From: Clostridia bacterium
GTDB taxonomy: Bacteria > Bacillota > Clostridia > Oscillospirales > Acutalibacteraceae
Length of the DNA stretch: 61,968 nucleotides
Assembly (NCBI GenBank): GCA_017517865.1
Contig: JAFWYB010000028.1
Span: forward strand, 1-61,968
Direction of reading: 5' to 3'
Of this stretch, positions 15,941-23,421 are shown one piece after another (the first letter of the stretch is position 1; every line of letters begins with the position of its first letter). The notes under the pieces were generated by a model, which was not told the DNA's origin, ran no database searches, and saw only the letters and a list, made by a program, of their open reading frames with translations. A program made the position numbers and the translations under genes.

Positions 15941-16921
15941 TCATTTTTTTATAAAATTCCAACCGTCTGCACTCTTTTCGAAATAGTCCGGCAAATAGGG
16001 GAGTGCAAAATCGAAGGTTTCATCAAGGCATATTCTTGCTTTTTTAAACATCGTTACTATGGTCCATGCGTGGTTGCCTATTGCACCGTCACCCTTGAAG
16101 GTCTTGTAGGCTACACCAAGCTCCTTGAACTTTTCAACAAGATCAAAGGTTTCAAAACGAAGAGGATCTCTTGAGCACCAGCAGAGGAATGAGGGTGGGA
16201 ATTTTTCGTCAAAGCATGGAGAAAGAAGCTGACCCTCCTTTGTTTTTACAAACTCTCTGAGTTCTTTTATGGTTTTGCCCGTAAAGGTTGTAATCATCAT
16301 TTTCATATCGGGATATTTCGACTGCTTCTTTTCGGGGTTCATAAGGTTTTCGAAAACAAAGGCACCGCTGTGAGAAACCATAACCTTTATGTTTATCTTG
16401 CCGATATTTTTGAATTCAATACCGAGCAAGTCGAGCTTTTCGGGGTTATTTATGCAGTCAATGATATATGAGATAAAATAGCCGCCGGCACTTTCACCTG
16501 CAATAACAACATTTTCGGTGTCAATGTTATATTCGTCTGCACGGTCAATAACGTGGTCGATAGCGGCAAAAAGCTCTTTTATGGCCTCGGGGAATATCTT
16601 CTGCGGAGCAAAGGAATAATTGAGCGACGAGGCGAAAAAGCCCTTCTGAGCCCACTTATAGATATATGGGCTTCTCATTTCAAGAAGACCTGAAACCCAA
16701 CCGCCGCCGTGAACGTAAATCAGAAGCGGTTTCTTGCGGTCCTTGAGGTCTTTTCTGCAATAGGTGTGCATATAATTGTTTTTTTCGTTTCCGTAGCGAA
16801 TATTTTTATTATATTCTATATCCTTAGGAGCAGGTCTGTAAGTAAGGGCAAGAGCAAGCAGCTCCGTTGCGTTATAGAAATAATTGGCGGCAACACCGCG
16901 GGCGTATAGTTTGTTATTCAT
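15941..16921 (-). CDS. Alpha/beta hydrolase (HSL/carboxylesterase type)
   Basis: 326 residues from ATG 16921, which has AGGAG upstream; the open frame extends further 5' but that part is antisense to the hemolysin III gene and is not credible. Motifs: oxyanion hole VHGGGW, nucleophile elbow GESAGG, acid in SRDPLR, and catalytic His in GNHAW. This is the hormone-sensitive-lipase-like esterase group, hydrolysing short-chain carboxyl esters in the cytosol. The substrate is unknown. It is the first gene of the esterase/MBL/aminopeptidase unit. Confidence 0.88.
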   Translation of the reverse strand: MNNKLYARGVAANYFYNATELLALALTYRPAPKDIEYNKNIRYGNEKNNYMHTYCRKDLKDRKKPLLIYVHGGGWVSGLLEMRSPYIYKWAQKGFFASSLNYSFAPQKIFPEAIKELFAAIDHVIDRADEYNIDTENVVIAGESAGGYFISYIIDCINNPEKLDLLGIEFKNIGKINIKVMVSHSGAFVFENLMNPEKKQSKYPDMKMMITTFTGKTIKELREFVKTKEGQLLSPCFDEKFPPSFLCWCSRDPLRFETFDLVEKFKELGVAYKTFKGDGAIGNHAWTIVTMFKKARICLDETFDFALPYLPDYFEKSADGWNFIKK

Positions 16922-17010
16922 ATTTTTTTCTCCTTTTCTATAATATGAATATTTTATCACATCATACACCGAGGGTACAAGGTTTTTTATAAATTTATAA
17001 ACAAAAACAT

Positions 17011-17040
17011 AAAAAACTGCAGTCCTTATCCGAACTGCAG
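17011..17040 (-). terminator. Terminator of the hemolysin III gene
   Basis: Minus strand CTGCAGT/ACTGCAG stem with a 10-nt loop followed by six T residues. Confidence 0.85.
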
Positions 17041-17046
17041 AATAAT

Positions 17047-17703
17047 TTATATAGATGTATATATGGAAACAAAGTGAAAGACTGTTCCCGCAAGGACAAA
17101 CAGGTGAAAGATAAAGTGAAAATAGCTTTTTTTCTTTCCTATTATATAGAAAATCATACCTGCTGAGTAAAACAATCCGCCTAAGCCGAGCAGAGAGATA
17201 AGCTTTAAGGGTTCGGCAGAGTGCTTGTAAAGGGGAAAAATAAGAATCGCAGAAATCCATCCGACCACCATATAAAGAATAAGCTGTACCTTTTTATATT
17301 TTTCCTGGTCTATAACAGTCAGCACCGTTCCTACCGTACTGAGAATGAAGCTCACCGAGCACATAATTGCCGCAAATAGCTTTGCATAAGGAAAAACGAA
17401 TATAACTGTTACTGCAATACTTGTACCCGTGATAAGAATAAATATAGTTGAGTGGTCAAGTATTCTCATAAGCTTTTTTGCATCTGACCTTTTCAGTGCA
17501 TGGTAAACGGTTGAGCAGGAATAAAGAATAACAACGGAAAAGGCAAAAATAACAGAACCGACAGCCGAGTGAACATCTGATGCTTTAATAAGGCACAGTA
17601 TACAGGAGACGATACCAAGAGGGATTCCGATACCGTGTGAGACTGCATTAAGTATTTCTTCTTTTTTGGTATATTGGGGCAGAGTTACCTTGGTCAGATT
17701 CAT
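17047..17703 (-). CDS. Hemolysin III / PAQR family membrane protein
   Basis: 218 residues, seven predicted membrane helices. PAQR signatures are present: EILNAVSHGIGIPLG near the N-terminus, STVYHAL, LDHSTIFILI and a late HLFVLAGTVFHF. The conserved His and Asp bind a metal in relatives. Despite the historic name, bacterial members are not established toxins and may act on lipids. Start ATG follows GGAGAAA. It is monocistronic, with a terminator right after the stop. Confidence 0.9.
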   Translation of the reverse strand: MNLTKVTLPQYTKKEEILNAVSHGIGIPLGIVSCILCLIKASDVHSAVGSVIFAFSVVILYSCSTVYHALKRSDAKKLMRILDHSTIFILITGTSIAVTVIFVFPYAKLFAAIMCSVSFILSTVGTVLTVIDQEKYKKVQLILYMVVGWISAILIFPLYKHSAEPLKLISLLGLGGLFYSAGMIFYIIGKKKSYFHFIFHLFVLAGTVFHFVSIYTSI

Positions 17704-17802
17704 AACATTTCTCCTTTTCTATAGTATCACATTTGTATTATATACAATTTTTATTCTGTTGTCACTATATGTGAAACAATTTTATAAGCGGATAAATCTT
17801 GT

Positions 17803-17842
17803 AAAATAAAAAAATAACAGCCCTTTGAAAAAAACTGTTATT
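17803..17842 (-). terminator. Terminator downstream of the 17848 gene
   Basis: Minus strand AATAACAG (from 17842) pairs with CTGTTATT (to 17813) around a T-rich loop, followed by a run of T residues. Confidence 0.75.
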
Positions 17843-17847
17843 GTGGC

Positions 17848-18333
17848 TTAAATTCCGTTTCTGTAAACTGATATTTTGTTGCCTTTAATTCCGGACGCTT
17901 CAGTTACAAGCACATCCAGCACAACACCTATAGTGAAATAGGTAACAACTTGTCTGATTGTTAATTTTTCACCGTTATATTCTATGTCAAGACGAATCTG
18001 AATATTGTGCCAATTATTCGTGTTGAAAAATCCGTATTCAATTTCGGTTTTATCTTTTAGTTTTATTATTCCGCGTATCTCACCGTAGTCAGAATTTATC
18101 TTATATCCGTTTTGAGAATTAAGACTCGGTAAATCACTTACAATAGAATATTCATTCGCAGGTTGAAGCGTACCGTTTACAAAAACAGTAAGATAAGCAA
18201 CCCCTGATTGGTTGGAATGTCGGATGTATTCCAAGCCGCCTGCTCCTATGAAGGAAATTGACAGCAAAAAAGAAACAATGACAACGACTGATATGACAAC
18301 AATTATAATTTTCCTTTTTTTAGTTTTTATCAT
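17848..18333 (-). CDS. Unrecognised membrane-anchored protein
   Basis: 161 residues. A basic start (MIKTKKRK) and one hydrophobic segment (about residues 8-30) are followed by an extracellular domain that looks beta-rich, with several Asn/Gly turns and alternating hydrophobic residues. There are no cysteines for a lipobox and no known domain that I can see. ATG 18333 is preferred to the TTG at 18342 because AGGGA is correctly spaced. It has its own terminator and stands alone upstream of the tRNA-Leu promoter. Function unknown. Confidence 0.6.
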   Translation of the reverse strand: MIKTKKRKIIIVVISVVVIVSFLLSISFIGAGGLEYIRHSNQSGVAYLTVFVNGTLQPANEYSIVSDLPSLNSQNGYKINSDYGEIRGIIKLKDKTEIEYGFFNTNNWHNIQIRLDIEYNGEKLTIRQVVTYFTIGVVLDVLVTEASGIKGNKISVYRNGI

Positions 18334-18466
18334 ATATAACAATCCCTTGCTTCTGTATTTATAAGGATTATAGCTTCATTAACCTCAATAGTCAATATGC
18401 ATAAAGATACATTAAGGAAAGCTTAAGAATTAAAATTAGAAAGTTTTATTGTGTAGAATCATTTAC

Positions 18467-18494
18467 TTGACATTTTAGACTTTTATGATATAAT
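18467..18494 (+). promoter_or_regulatory. Promoter feeding the tRNA-Leu locus
   Basis: TTGACA, 16 nt, TATAAT, a near-perfect sigma-A promoter. Transcription would start near 18501, right at the partial tRNA copy, about 160 nt before the intact tRNA. The insert was therefore placed between the promoter and its tRNA. Confidence 0.85.
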
Positions 18495-18502
18495 TCTAAT
18501 GC

Positions 18503-18527
18503 TATGCGGGTATGGTGGAATTGGCAG
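18503..18527 (+). repeat. Duplicated 5' end of the tRNA-Leu gene
   Basis: Twenty-five bases identical to 18660-18684: the three bases before the gene plus the 5' acceptor strand and D-arm start of tRNA-Leu. The rest of a tRNA does not follow. With the intact gene it forms a direct repeat, 157 bp apart, around the hairpin element. Confidence 0.8.
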
Positions 18528-18541
18528 CATCGTCGCTGAAG

Positions 18542-18635
18542 CGCCGCCGGTGGACGAAGAAGCAAGGGGAGGATGGCGTAGCGGTCAAAATCAACAGGCG
18601 CACCAAGCCGTTGGTGATTTTGGGAACCGCAAGAG
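18542..18635 (+). repeat. tRNA-linked hairpin element, copy B
   Basis: Ninety-four nt sharing ordered blocks with copy A at 3349-3445: CGCCGCCGGTGG, GGCG-AGCGGTCAAAAT and ATTTTGGGAACCGCAAGAG. Positions 18581-18630 fold as GCGGT/ACCGC and CAAAATCA/TGATTTTG, with a further variable apical stem. It would be part of the tRNA-Leu primary transcript. Function unknown. Confidence 0.7.
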
Positions 18636-18662
18636 TCACACGGAACGAAGAAAGTTTAATAT

Positions 18663-18747
18663 GCGGGTATGGTGGAATTGGCAGACACGCAAGATTTAGG
18701 ATCTTGTGCCCACAGGCGTGCAGGTTCGACCCCTGTTACCCGCACCA
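18663..18747 (+). tRNA. tRNA-Leu (TAG)
   Basis: 85 nt with encoded CCA, a class II tRNA with a short variable arm. The anticodon stem-loop CAAGA-TTTAGGA-TCTTG gives anticodon TAG (codon CTA). The acceptor stem GCGGGTA pairs with TACCCGC. It is preceded by a duplicated 5' fragment and the hairpin element. Confidence 0.95.
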
Positions 18748-18752
18748 TATAA

Positions 18753-18781
18753 GGTCCGCACCTCCGAAAGGAGTGCGGACC
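18753..18781 (+). terminator. Strong hairpin after tRNA-Leu
   Basis: GGTCCGCA plus CTCC pairs with GGAG plus TGCGGACC around a GAAA tetraloop, with one bulged C. There is no T-run, so it may be a 3' processing or stability hairpin rather than a full terminator. That would allow read-through into the cyclophilin gene 30 nt downstream. Confidence 0.5.
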
Positions 18782-18811
18782 GCGACAAATATGATTATAA
18801 GAGGTACAGTT

Positions 18812-19315
18812 ATGGCAAATTCAAAGGTTAAAGTTACTATGGAAAACGGCGGAGAGTTCACTATTGAGCTTTACCCCGAATATGCACCCGCAACGGTCGC
18901 TAATTTTGAAAAGCTTGTAAAGGCAGGTTTTTACGACGGTCTTACATTTCACAGAGTAGTTGATAACTTTATGTGTCAGGGCGGTGATCCCGAAGGAACA
19001 GGCTGCGGCGGCAGTGATGAAACAATTCCCGGCGAGTTTTCGGCTAACGGCTTCAGACAGAATACACTCTCACATTCAAGAGGCGTTATTTCAATGGCAA
19101 GAAGCCAGAATCCCGACTCAGCATCAAGCCAGTTCTTTATCTGCTACGGCGACTGTGCATTTCTTGACGGCAGTTATGCTGCATTCGGCAAGGTTATTGA
19201 AGGTATGGAGGTGTGTGATGCTTTCTGTCAGGTTGCAAGATACTATAATGCAATGGGAGAAAAGGCAGAACCCTGTGAGCCGATTATTATTAAATCAATG
19301 GTTGTTGTCGAGTAA
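18812..19315 (+). CDS. Cyclophilin-type peptidyl-prolyl isomerase
   Basis: 167 residues; catalyses cis-trans isomerisation of X-Pro bonds. Cyclophilin landmarks are FHRVV (catalytic Arg), MCQGGDPEGTGCGG, GVISMARSQNPDSASSQFFI and FGKVIEGM. There is no signal peptide, so it is cytosolic. Start ATG 18812 follows GAGG; upstream in-frame sequence runs through tRNA-Leu and is not coding. No other promoter is evident, so it may be expressed by read-through from the tRNA-Leu promoter. Confidence 0.95.
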   Translation: MANSKVKVTMENGGEFTIELYPEYAPATVANFEKLVKAGFYDGLTFHRVVDNFMCQGGDPEGTGCGGSDETIPGEFSANGFRQNTLSHSRGVISMARSQNPDSASSQFFICYGDCAFLDGSYAAFGKVIEGMEVCDAFCQVARYYNAMGEKAEPCEPIIIKSMVVVE

Positions 19316-19372
19316 AAAGACAGCAAGACTTTTACAGTGAAAAAAATTGTAAAAATTTGAAAAAAATATCAA

Positions 19373-19438
19373 AAAGCCCTTGACGGGTACTGTATTATGT
19401 GGTAAACTATCGGTACCTCTTGCAGAGGGCTTTATTTT
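19373..19438 (+). terminator. Large hairpin after the cyclophilin gene, overlapping the rpmG promoter
   Basis: AAAGCCCT (19373-19380) pairs with AGGGCTTT (19426-19433), and inside it GGTAC (19386-19390) pairs with GTACC (19413-19417). ATTTTTG follows. It could terminate cyclophilin transcripts although the loop is long. The rpmG promoter lies inside the hairpin. Confidence 0.4.
19380..19408 (+). promoter_or_regulatory. Promoter of the rpmG-secE-nusG operon
   Basis: TTGACG, 17 nt, TAAACT, about 120 nt upstream of the rpmG start. Confidence 0.7.
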
Positions 19439-19531
19439 TGTGCCCCGAAATAGAGGGAGGCCTTAATGAGTCGGATGAAAGAAGTGTTGCTTTTATCTGA
19501 CCGCAAATTTCCTATAATGGAGGTGCCGTTC

Positions 19532-19681
19532 ATGAGAGTAAAAATCACATTATCATGCACAGAGTGCAAGCAGCGTAACTACAACACAATGAAAAACAAG
19601 AAGAACAATCCTGATAGGTTGGAGATGAACAAGTACTGCAGATTCTGCAAGAAGCACACTCTCCACAAAGAAACAAAATAA
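19532..19681 (+). CDS. rpmG: Ribosomal protein bL33
   Basis: 49 residues, the normal length for bL33. The sequence starts [17 protein letters not shown] and has two CxxC pairs (CTEC and CRFC), the zinc-binding form. ATG 19532 follows GGAGGTG. An in-frame ATG at 19466, with its own GAGGGAGG site, would add 22 residues. That could be a short leader or an alternative start, but the standard start fits the family. First gene of the rpmG-secE-nusG order usual in Firmicutes. Confidence 0.95.
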   Translation: MRVKITLSCTECKQRNYNTMKNKKNNPDRLEMNKYCRFCKKHTLHKETK

Positions 19682-19697
19682 TACGGGAGGTAGAATG

Positions 19698-20204
19698 ATG
19701 GCTGACAAAGAAAAGAAGGTTGCCCAGAATTCAGAGGTTGAAAAGGCCACAACCGAAGAAAGCAAAGCTGCTGAAAAGGTAGCTAAGGCTGCAAAGGGCA
19801 GCAAAAAAGACAAGCCGAATTTCTTCGCTCGTGCAGGTAAGAGTACAAAGCGTTTCTTCAAGGACTTCAAGGGTGAAACAAAGAAAATTGTTTGGCCCGA
19901 CGCAAGAACAGTTCTTAAGAACACCGGTATAGTTCTTGTTGTTGTTACTCTTGTTACAGCAGTTATCTTTGCTATCGACTTCGGTCTTGAAACCGGTATC
20001 GTAGCACTTAAGGAAGCTGCCATTTCAGCAGGAACAAACAACGATGCAGATGCAAATGCAAATGCAGTGAACACAAATACTGATGCCTCGGAAGAGGACA
20101 CAACTACGGAAGCAGACGAAACAGAGGAAACAACCTCAGATGAGGAAGAAACAACTGTTGCGGCTTCTGAAGATGATACTCAGGAGGATGAAAAAGCAGA
20201 ATAA
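19698..20204 (+). CDS. secE: Preprotein translocase subunit SecE with acidic tail
   Basis: 168 residues, about twice the usual length. The core has the SecE amphipathic helix (FFKDFKGETKKIVWPDARTVLKN, read as two parts) and one membrane segment (about residues 73-100). It clamps SecY in the Sec translocon. Unusually, a charged N-terminal extension (about 40 residues) precedes the core, and a ~60-residue tail rich in Asp, Glu and Thr follows the membrane helix. The tail would face outside. ATG 19698 is better spaced from GGGAGG than 19695. Confidence 0.93.
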   Translation: MADKEKKVAQNSEVEKATTEESKAAEKVAKAAKGSKKDKPNFFARAGKSTKRFFKDFKGETKKIVWPDARTVLKNTGIVLVVVTLVTAVIFAIDFGLETGIVALKEAAISAGTNNDADANANAVNTNTDASEEDTTTEADETEETTSDEEETTVAASEDDTQEDEKAE

Positions 20205-20261
20205 TTCTGCCGAGTAATCTTGCGGACCGTTCCGCAGCAGAAGATTTTTGGAGGTGTAACG

Positions 20262-20831
20262 ATGGCAGATAACGCCAGATGGTTTGTAGTACACACCTAT
20301 TCAGGCTATGAAAATAAAGTAGCCTCAAACATTTTGACGGTTGTTGAAAACCGTAAGATGCAGGATCAGATTTTTGAAGTACGTATTCCTACGGAAATGG
20401 TTACCGAAATCAAGGACGATAAGGTACGTGAGGTTGAGCGTAAGCTTTTCCCCGGCTATGTTATGGTAAAGGTTGCCTGTATCTATAAAAAGCGCAGTGA
20501 ATTTGAAGACGAAGAGCTGTCAATGACAGACGAAGCTTGGTATGTCATCAGAAACACAAGAGGCGTTACGGGATTTGTCGGTCCCGGAAGCAAGCCTGTT
20601 CCTCTTTCAGAGCAGGAGGTAATTAACCTCGGCATTGAAAAGAAGACAGTCGAGGTCAACTACAAGGTAGGCGACTTCGTAAACATCTTAAGCGGACCCT
20701 TCGACGGCTACAGCGGTGTTGTTGACAGCATCGACCTTGTTAAGGAAGTAGTCGTTGTAATGATTTCAATGCTCGGCAGAGAAACTCCTGTCGAACTCGG
20801 ACTCAATCAGATAGAGGTCGCTTTAGACTAA
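20262..20831 (+). CDS. nusG: Transcription termination/antitermination factor NusG
   Basis: 189 residues. The NGN domain begins ARWFVVHTYSGYENKVA and contains LFPGYVMVK; the C-terminal KOW domain has VGDFVNILSGPFDGYSG. NusG binds RNA polymerase and links it to Rho or ribosomes. An insert of about 15 residues (KKRSEFEDEELSMTDEAW) lies in the NGN domain. ATG 20262 follows GGAGGTG. It is part of the rpmG-secE-nusG-rplK-rplA series. Confidence 0.97.
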   Translation: MADNARWFVVHTYSGYENKVASNILTVVENRKMQDQIFEVRIPTEMVTEIKDDKVREVERKLFPGYVMVKVACIYKKRSEFEDEELSMTDEAWYVIRNTRGVTGFVGPGSKPVPLSEQEVINLGIEKKTVEVNYKVGDFVNILSGPFDGYSGVVDSIDLVKEVVVVMISMLGRETPVELGLNQIEVALD

Positions 20832-20882
20832 GACACGATAATTTACGGCGATGCCGTTTATTATGTAGGGAGTTTATCTCCC

Positions 20883-20927
20883 TGTGGGAGATTTGCTAAA
20901 TTTTAAAGCAAGTCGCCATCAACCACA
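20883..20927 (+). promoter_or_regulatory. Probable L1-binding leader upstream of rplK
   Basis: TGTGG (20883-20887) pairs with CCACA (20923-20927) and ATTTGC with GCAAGT inside. A GAG / CGCCATCAA internal loop separates the helices. This resembles the L1-binding mimic found before rplK-rplA in many bacteria, used for feedback control by ribosomal protein L1. Confidence 0.5.
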
Positions 20928-20947
20928 TAAATTTGGAGGTGCAAAAA

Positions 20948-21373
20948 ATGGCTCAAAAGGTTGTAGGTTTAATCAAGCTCCAGATTCCTGCAGGTAAAGC
21001 TACTCCGGCACCGCCTGTTGGTCCGGCTCTCGGTCAGCACGGTGTTAACATCATGGCTTTCACAAAGGAATTCAACGAGCGCACAAAGAATGACATCGGT
21101 CTTATCATTCCTGTTGTTATCACAGTTTATGCAGACCGTACATTCACATTCGTAACAAAGACACCGCCCGCAGCAGTTCTCATTAAGAAGGCTTGCGGAA
21201 TCGAAAGCGGTTCAGGCGTACCTAACAAGACTAAGGTCGCAACAATTACCGGTGAGCAGGTTAGAAAAATTGCTGAGCAGAAAATGCCGGACCTCAACGC
21301 AGCTTCAGTTGAAGCAGCTATGAGTATGATAGCCGGTACAGCTCGCTCAATGGGCATAGTAGTCGCTGACTAA
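20948..21373 (+). CDS. rplK: Ribosomal protein uL11
   Basis: 141 residues, full length. It has the Pro-rich N-terminal domain [20 protein letters not shown] and the RNA-binding C-terminal domain ending [15 protein letters not shown]. It binds the GTPase-associated region of 23S rRNA. ATG 20948 follows GGAGGTG. It is co-transcribed with rplA 56 nt downstream. Confidence 0.98.
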   Translation: MAQKVVGLIKLQIPAGKATPAPPVGPALGQHGVNIMAFTKEFNERTKNDIGLIIPVVITVYADRTFTFVTKTPPAAVLIKKACGIESGSGVPNKTKVATITGEQVRKIAEQKMPDLNAASVEAAMSMIAGTARSMGIVVAD

Positions 21374-21429
21374 TGCTTCCGGGTGGGAGGAAAAATCCGA
21401 TTAACCACTCTATAGGAGGATGAAAGACA

Positions 21430-22146
21430 ATGAAACATGGTAAAAAGTATGTCGAAGGCGCAAAGCTTATCGACAAGACAAATCTTTATGATCCTGCGGA
21501 AGCACTCGAACTCGCATGCAAGACTGCTACCGCAAAATTCGATGAAACAATAGAAGCACACATCCGTCTCGGCGTTGACTCACGTCATGCTGACCAGCAG
21601 GTTCGTGGCGCTGTTGTTCTTCCCAACGGTACAGGTAAAACTGTTCGCGTTGCTGTTTTCGCAAAGGGTGACGAAGCTAAGGCTGCTGAAGCTGCAGGTG
21701 CAGAGGTAGTAGGCGCTGAAGATCTCGTTGCTAAGATCCAGGGCGAAGGCTGGATGGAATTCGATGTTGCTATCGCACATCCCAGCATGATGGGCCTTGT
21801 TGGTCGTCTCGGTAAGGTTCTCGGTCCCCGCGGACTTATGCCTTCACCCAAGGCAGGTACTGTTACTCCTAATGTTGCTCAGGCCGTTACAGAAGCTAAG
21901 GCAGGTAAGATTGAGTACCGTCTTGACAAAACAAACATTATTCACTGCCCCATCGGTAAGGCATCCTTCGGTGCAGAGAAGCTTATGGAAAACTTCACAA
22001 CTCTTCTCGACGCTGTTATCAAGGCTAAGCCCGCTGCTGCAAAGGGTCAGTATATCCGTTCCTGTGTAGTTACAGCTACAATGGGCCCCGGCGTTAAGAT
22101 CAACCCCAACAAGGTTGGTTCAGCTGCCGCTGCTGAAGTTAAGTAA
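21430..22146 (+). CDS. rplA: Ribosomal protein uL1
   Basis: 238 residues, full length. Motifs include [40 protein letters not shown] and [13 protein letters not shown]. It forms the L1 stalk that moves deacylated tRNA and usually represses its own operon by binding the leader. Start ATG follows AGGAGG. Last gene of the series from the rpmG promoter; rplJ has its own promoter. Confidence 0.98.
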   Translation: MKHGKKYVEGAKLIDKTNLYDPAEALELACKTATAKFDETIEAHIRLGVDSRHADQQVRGAVVLPNGTGKTVRVAVFAKGDEAKAAEAAGAEVVGAEDLVAKIQGEGWMEFDVAIAHPSMMGLVGRLGKVLGPRGLMPSPKAGTVTPNVAQAVTEAKAGKIEYRLDKTNIIHCPIGKASFGAEKLMENFTTLLDAVIKAKPAAAKGQYIRSCVVTATMGPGVKINPNKVGSAAAAEVK

Positions 22147-22174
22147 TTTAACTTCAAAATATTTTAAATAATAC

Positions 22175-22203
22175 TTGACAAAGGGAAACCTTTGTGGTAT
22201 TAT
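22175..22203 (+). promoter_or_regulatory. Promoter of rplJ-rplL
   Basis: TTGACA, 17 nt, TATTAT, just downstream of rplA and upstream of the L10 leader. Confidence 0.85.
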
Positions 22204-22210
22204 ATTCAAG

Positions 22211-22345
22211 CTGTCCAGCCCTAAGACAGCAGGTGTAAGACTTAAAGGCTTATAGCCGCCTGCCGAGGAACGGAGCATATTTAATTAGATTTATCTATAT
22301 TAACTATGTTACCCTTTCTCTCGGTATGAGGGAAAGGGTTTTTAT
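22211..22345 (+). promoter_or_regulatory. Ribosomal protein L10 leader with attenuator
   Basis: Contains the conserved L10-leader landmarks: CTAAGACAGCAGGTG, then TAGCCGCCTGCCGAGG, where CAGCAGG-type and CCTGC-type arms pair. A terminator-like hairpin (ACCCTTTCTC at 22311-22320 with GAGGGAAAGGGT, then TTTTATTAT) follows. The L10-L12 complex binds such leaders and reduces expression of its own genes. Confidence 0.85.
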
Positions 22346-22392
22346 TATCTCTGACACCAAGGGTATCAAAATATTACAGGAGGTGAATTCAT

Positions 22393-22944
22393 TTGCCCAG
22401 CGCTAAAGTTTTAGAACAGAAAAAGGTTGTAGTTGCTGAACTTACAGAAAGACTCAACAATTCAGTTGCAGGTATCATCGTTGACTACAAGGGTATCAAT
22501 GTTGCTGACGATACAGCTCTTCGTAAGGAGCTTCGTGAAGCAGGTGTTGAATACACAGTTGTTAAGAATACTCTTCTCAAGCTTGCTATCGCAAACACTG
22601 AACTCAACGGTCTTGAAACAGTTCTTGACGGCACAACAGCTATCGCAACAAGTGCAGATGATTACGTTGCTGCAGCTCGCATTCTCAGCAAGTTCGCAGA
22701 CGGACACAAGAATTTCGAAATTAAGAACGGCTTCATCGACAAGGAAGTAATCGGCCTTGATAAGATTTCAGGTCTTGCAAAGCTTCCCTCAAGAGAAATC
22801 CTTCTTGCAAACGTACTCGGTGCATTCCAGGCACCCATCGCAGCATTTGCCCGTGTTATTCAGGCTATCGTTGATAAAGACGGTGAAGCTGCTCCTGCTG
22901 AGGCTCCCGCAGAGGAAGCTGCAGCACCTGCTGAAGAAGCATAA
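22393..22944 (+). CDS. rplJ: Ribosomal protein uL10
   Basis: 183 residues. N-terminal rRNA-binding domain (MPSAKVLEQKKVVVAEL, DYKGINVADDTALRKELREAG) and a C-terminal helix that recruits L7/L12 dimers, ending in an Ala/Glu/Pro-rich tail. The start codon is TTG, chosen because CAGGAGGTG is well spaced and no ATG lies nearby. Preceded by the L10 leader, so autoregulated. Confidence 0.97.
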   Translation: MPSAKVLEQKKVVVAELTERLNNSVAGIIVDYKGINVADDTALRKELREAGVEYTVVKNTLLKLAIANTELNGLETVLDGTTAIATSADDYVAAARILSKFADGHKNFEIKNGFIDKEVIGLDKISGLAKLPSREILLANVLGAFQAPIAAFARVIQAIVDKDGEAAPAEAPAEEAAAPAEEA

Positions 22945-22982
22945 TCAAAACTTAAATTTACATTATTTGGAGGTAAAATACC

Positions 22983-23360
22983 ATGGCATCAGAAAAAATT
23001 ACTGCTATTATTGAAGAACTTAAGACTCTCACAGTTCTTGAACTTTCAGAACTCGTACACGCTGTAGAAGACGAATTCGGCGTATCAGCTGCTGCTGCAG
23101 TTGCAGTTGCAGGCCCCGTAGCTACTGAAGCTGCTGCTGTTGAAGAGAAGACAGAATTCGACCTTGAACTTACAGAAGTTGGCGCTAACAAGATCGGCGT
23201 CATCAAGGTTGTTCGTGAAATCACAGGCCTTGGCCTCAAGGAAGCTAAGGAAGCTGTTGACGGCGCTCCCAAGGTTATCAAGGAAGCAATGTCAAAGGAC
23301 GATGCTGAAGCTGCTGCTAAGAAGCTTGAAGAAGCAGGCGCAAAGGCAACTCTTAAATAA
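22983..23360 (+). CDS. rplL: Ribosomal protein bL12 (L7/L12)
   Basis: 125 residues, full length. N-terminal dimerisation helices, an Ala-rich hinge ([10 protein letters not shown]), and a globular C-terminal domain with [20 protein letters not shown] that contacts translation GTPases. Start ATG follows GGAGG. A strong terminator follows directly; rpoB, the usual next gene, is absent here. Confidence 0.98.
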   Translation: MASEKITAIIEELKTLTVLELSELVHAVEDEFGVSAAAAVAVAGPVATEAAAVEEKTEFDLELTEVGANKIGVIKVVREITGLGLKEAKEAVDGAPKVIKEAMSKDDAEAAAKKLEEAGAKATLK

Positions 23361-23388
23361 TTTCGATTATTTAACCTTTTGTAATGTA

Positions 23389-23420
23389 AAAGACCTACCG
23401 GTTTCGGTAGGTCTTTTTGT
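23389..23420. terminator. Terminator of rplJL, bidirectional
   Basis: Nine-bp stem GACCTACCG/CGGTAGGTC with GTTT loop, then five T residues. It also closes the convergent gene at 23422. Confidence 0.92.
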
Positions 23421-23421
23421 T

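Noticed and set aside
16922-17260. 113-codon N-terminal extension of the esterase gene
   Set aside because: The extension is antisense to the hemolysin III gene and its terminator; ATG 16921 with AGGAG gives a normal-length esterase.
18506-18660. A second, complete tRNA-Leu gene at the duplicated 5' end
   Set aside because: Only 22 nt of tRNA are present; no anticodon arm or 3' acceptor strand follows.
18499-18811. Open frames across tRNA-Leu, including an upstream extension of the cyclophilin gene
   Set aside because: They translate tRNA and the hairpin element; the cyclophilin family starts at ATG 18812.
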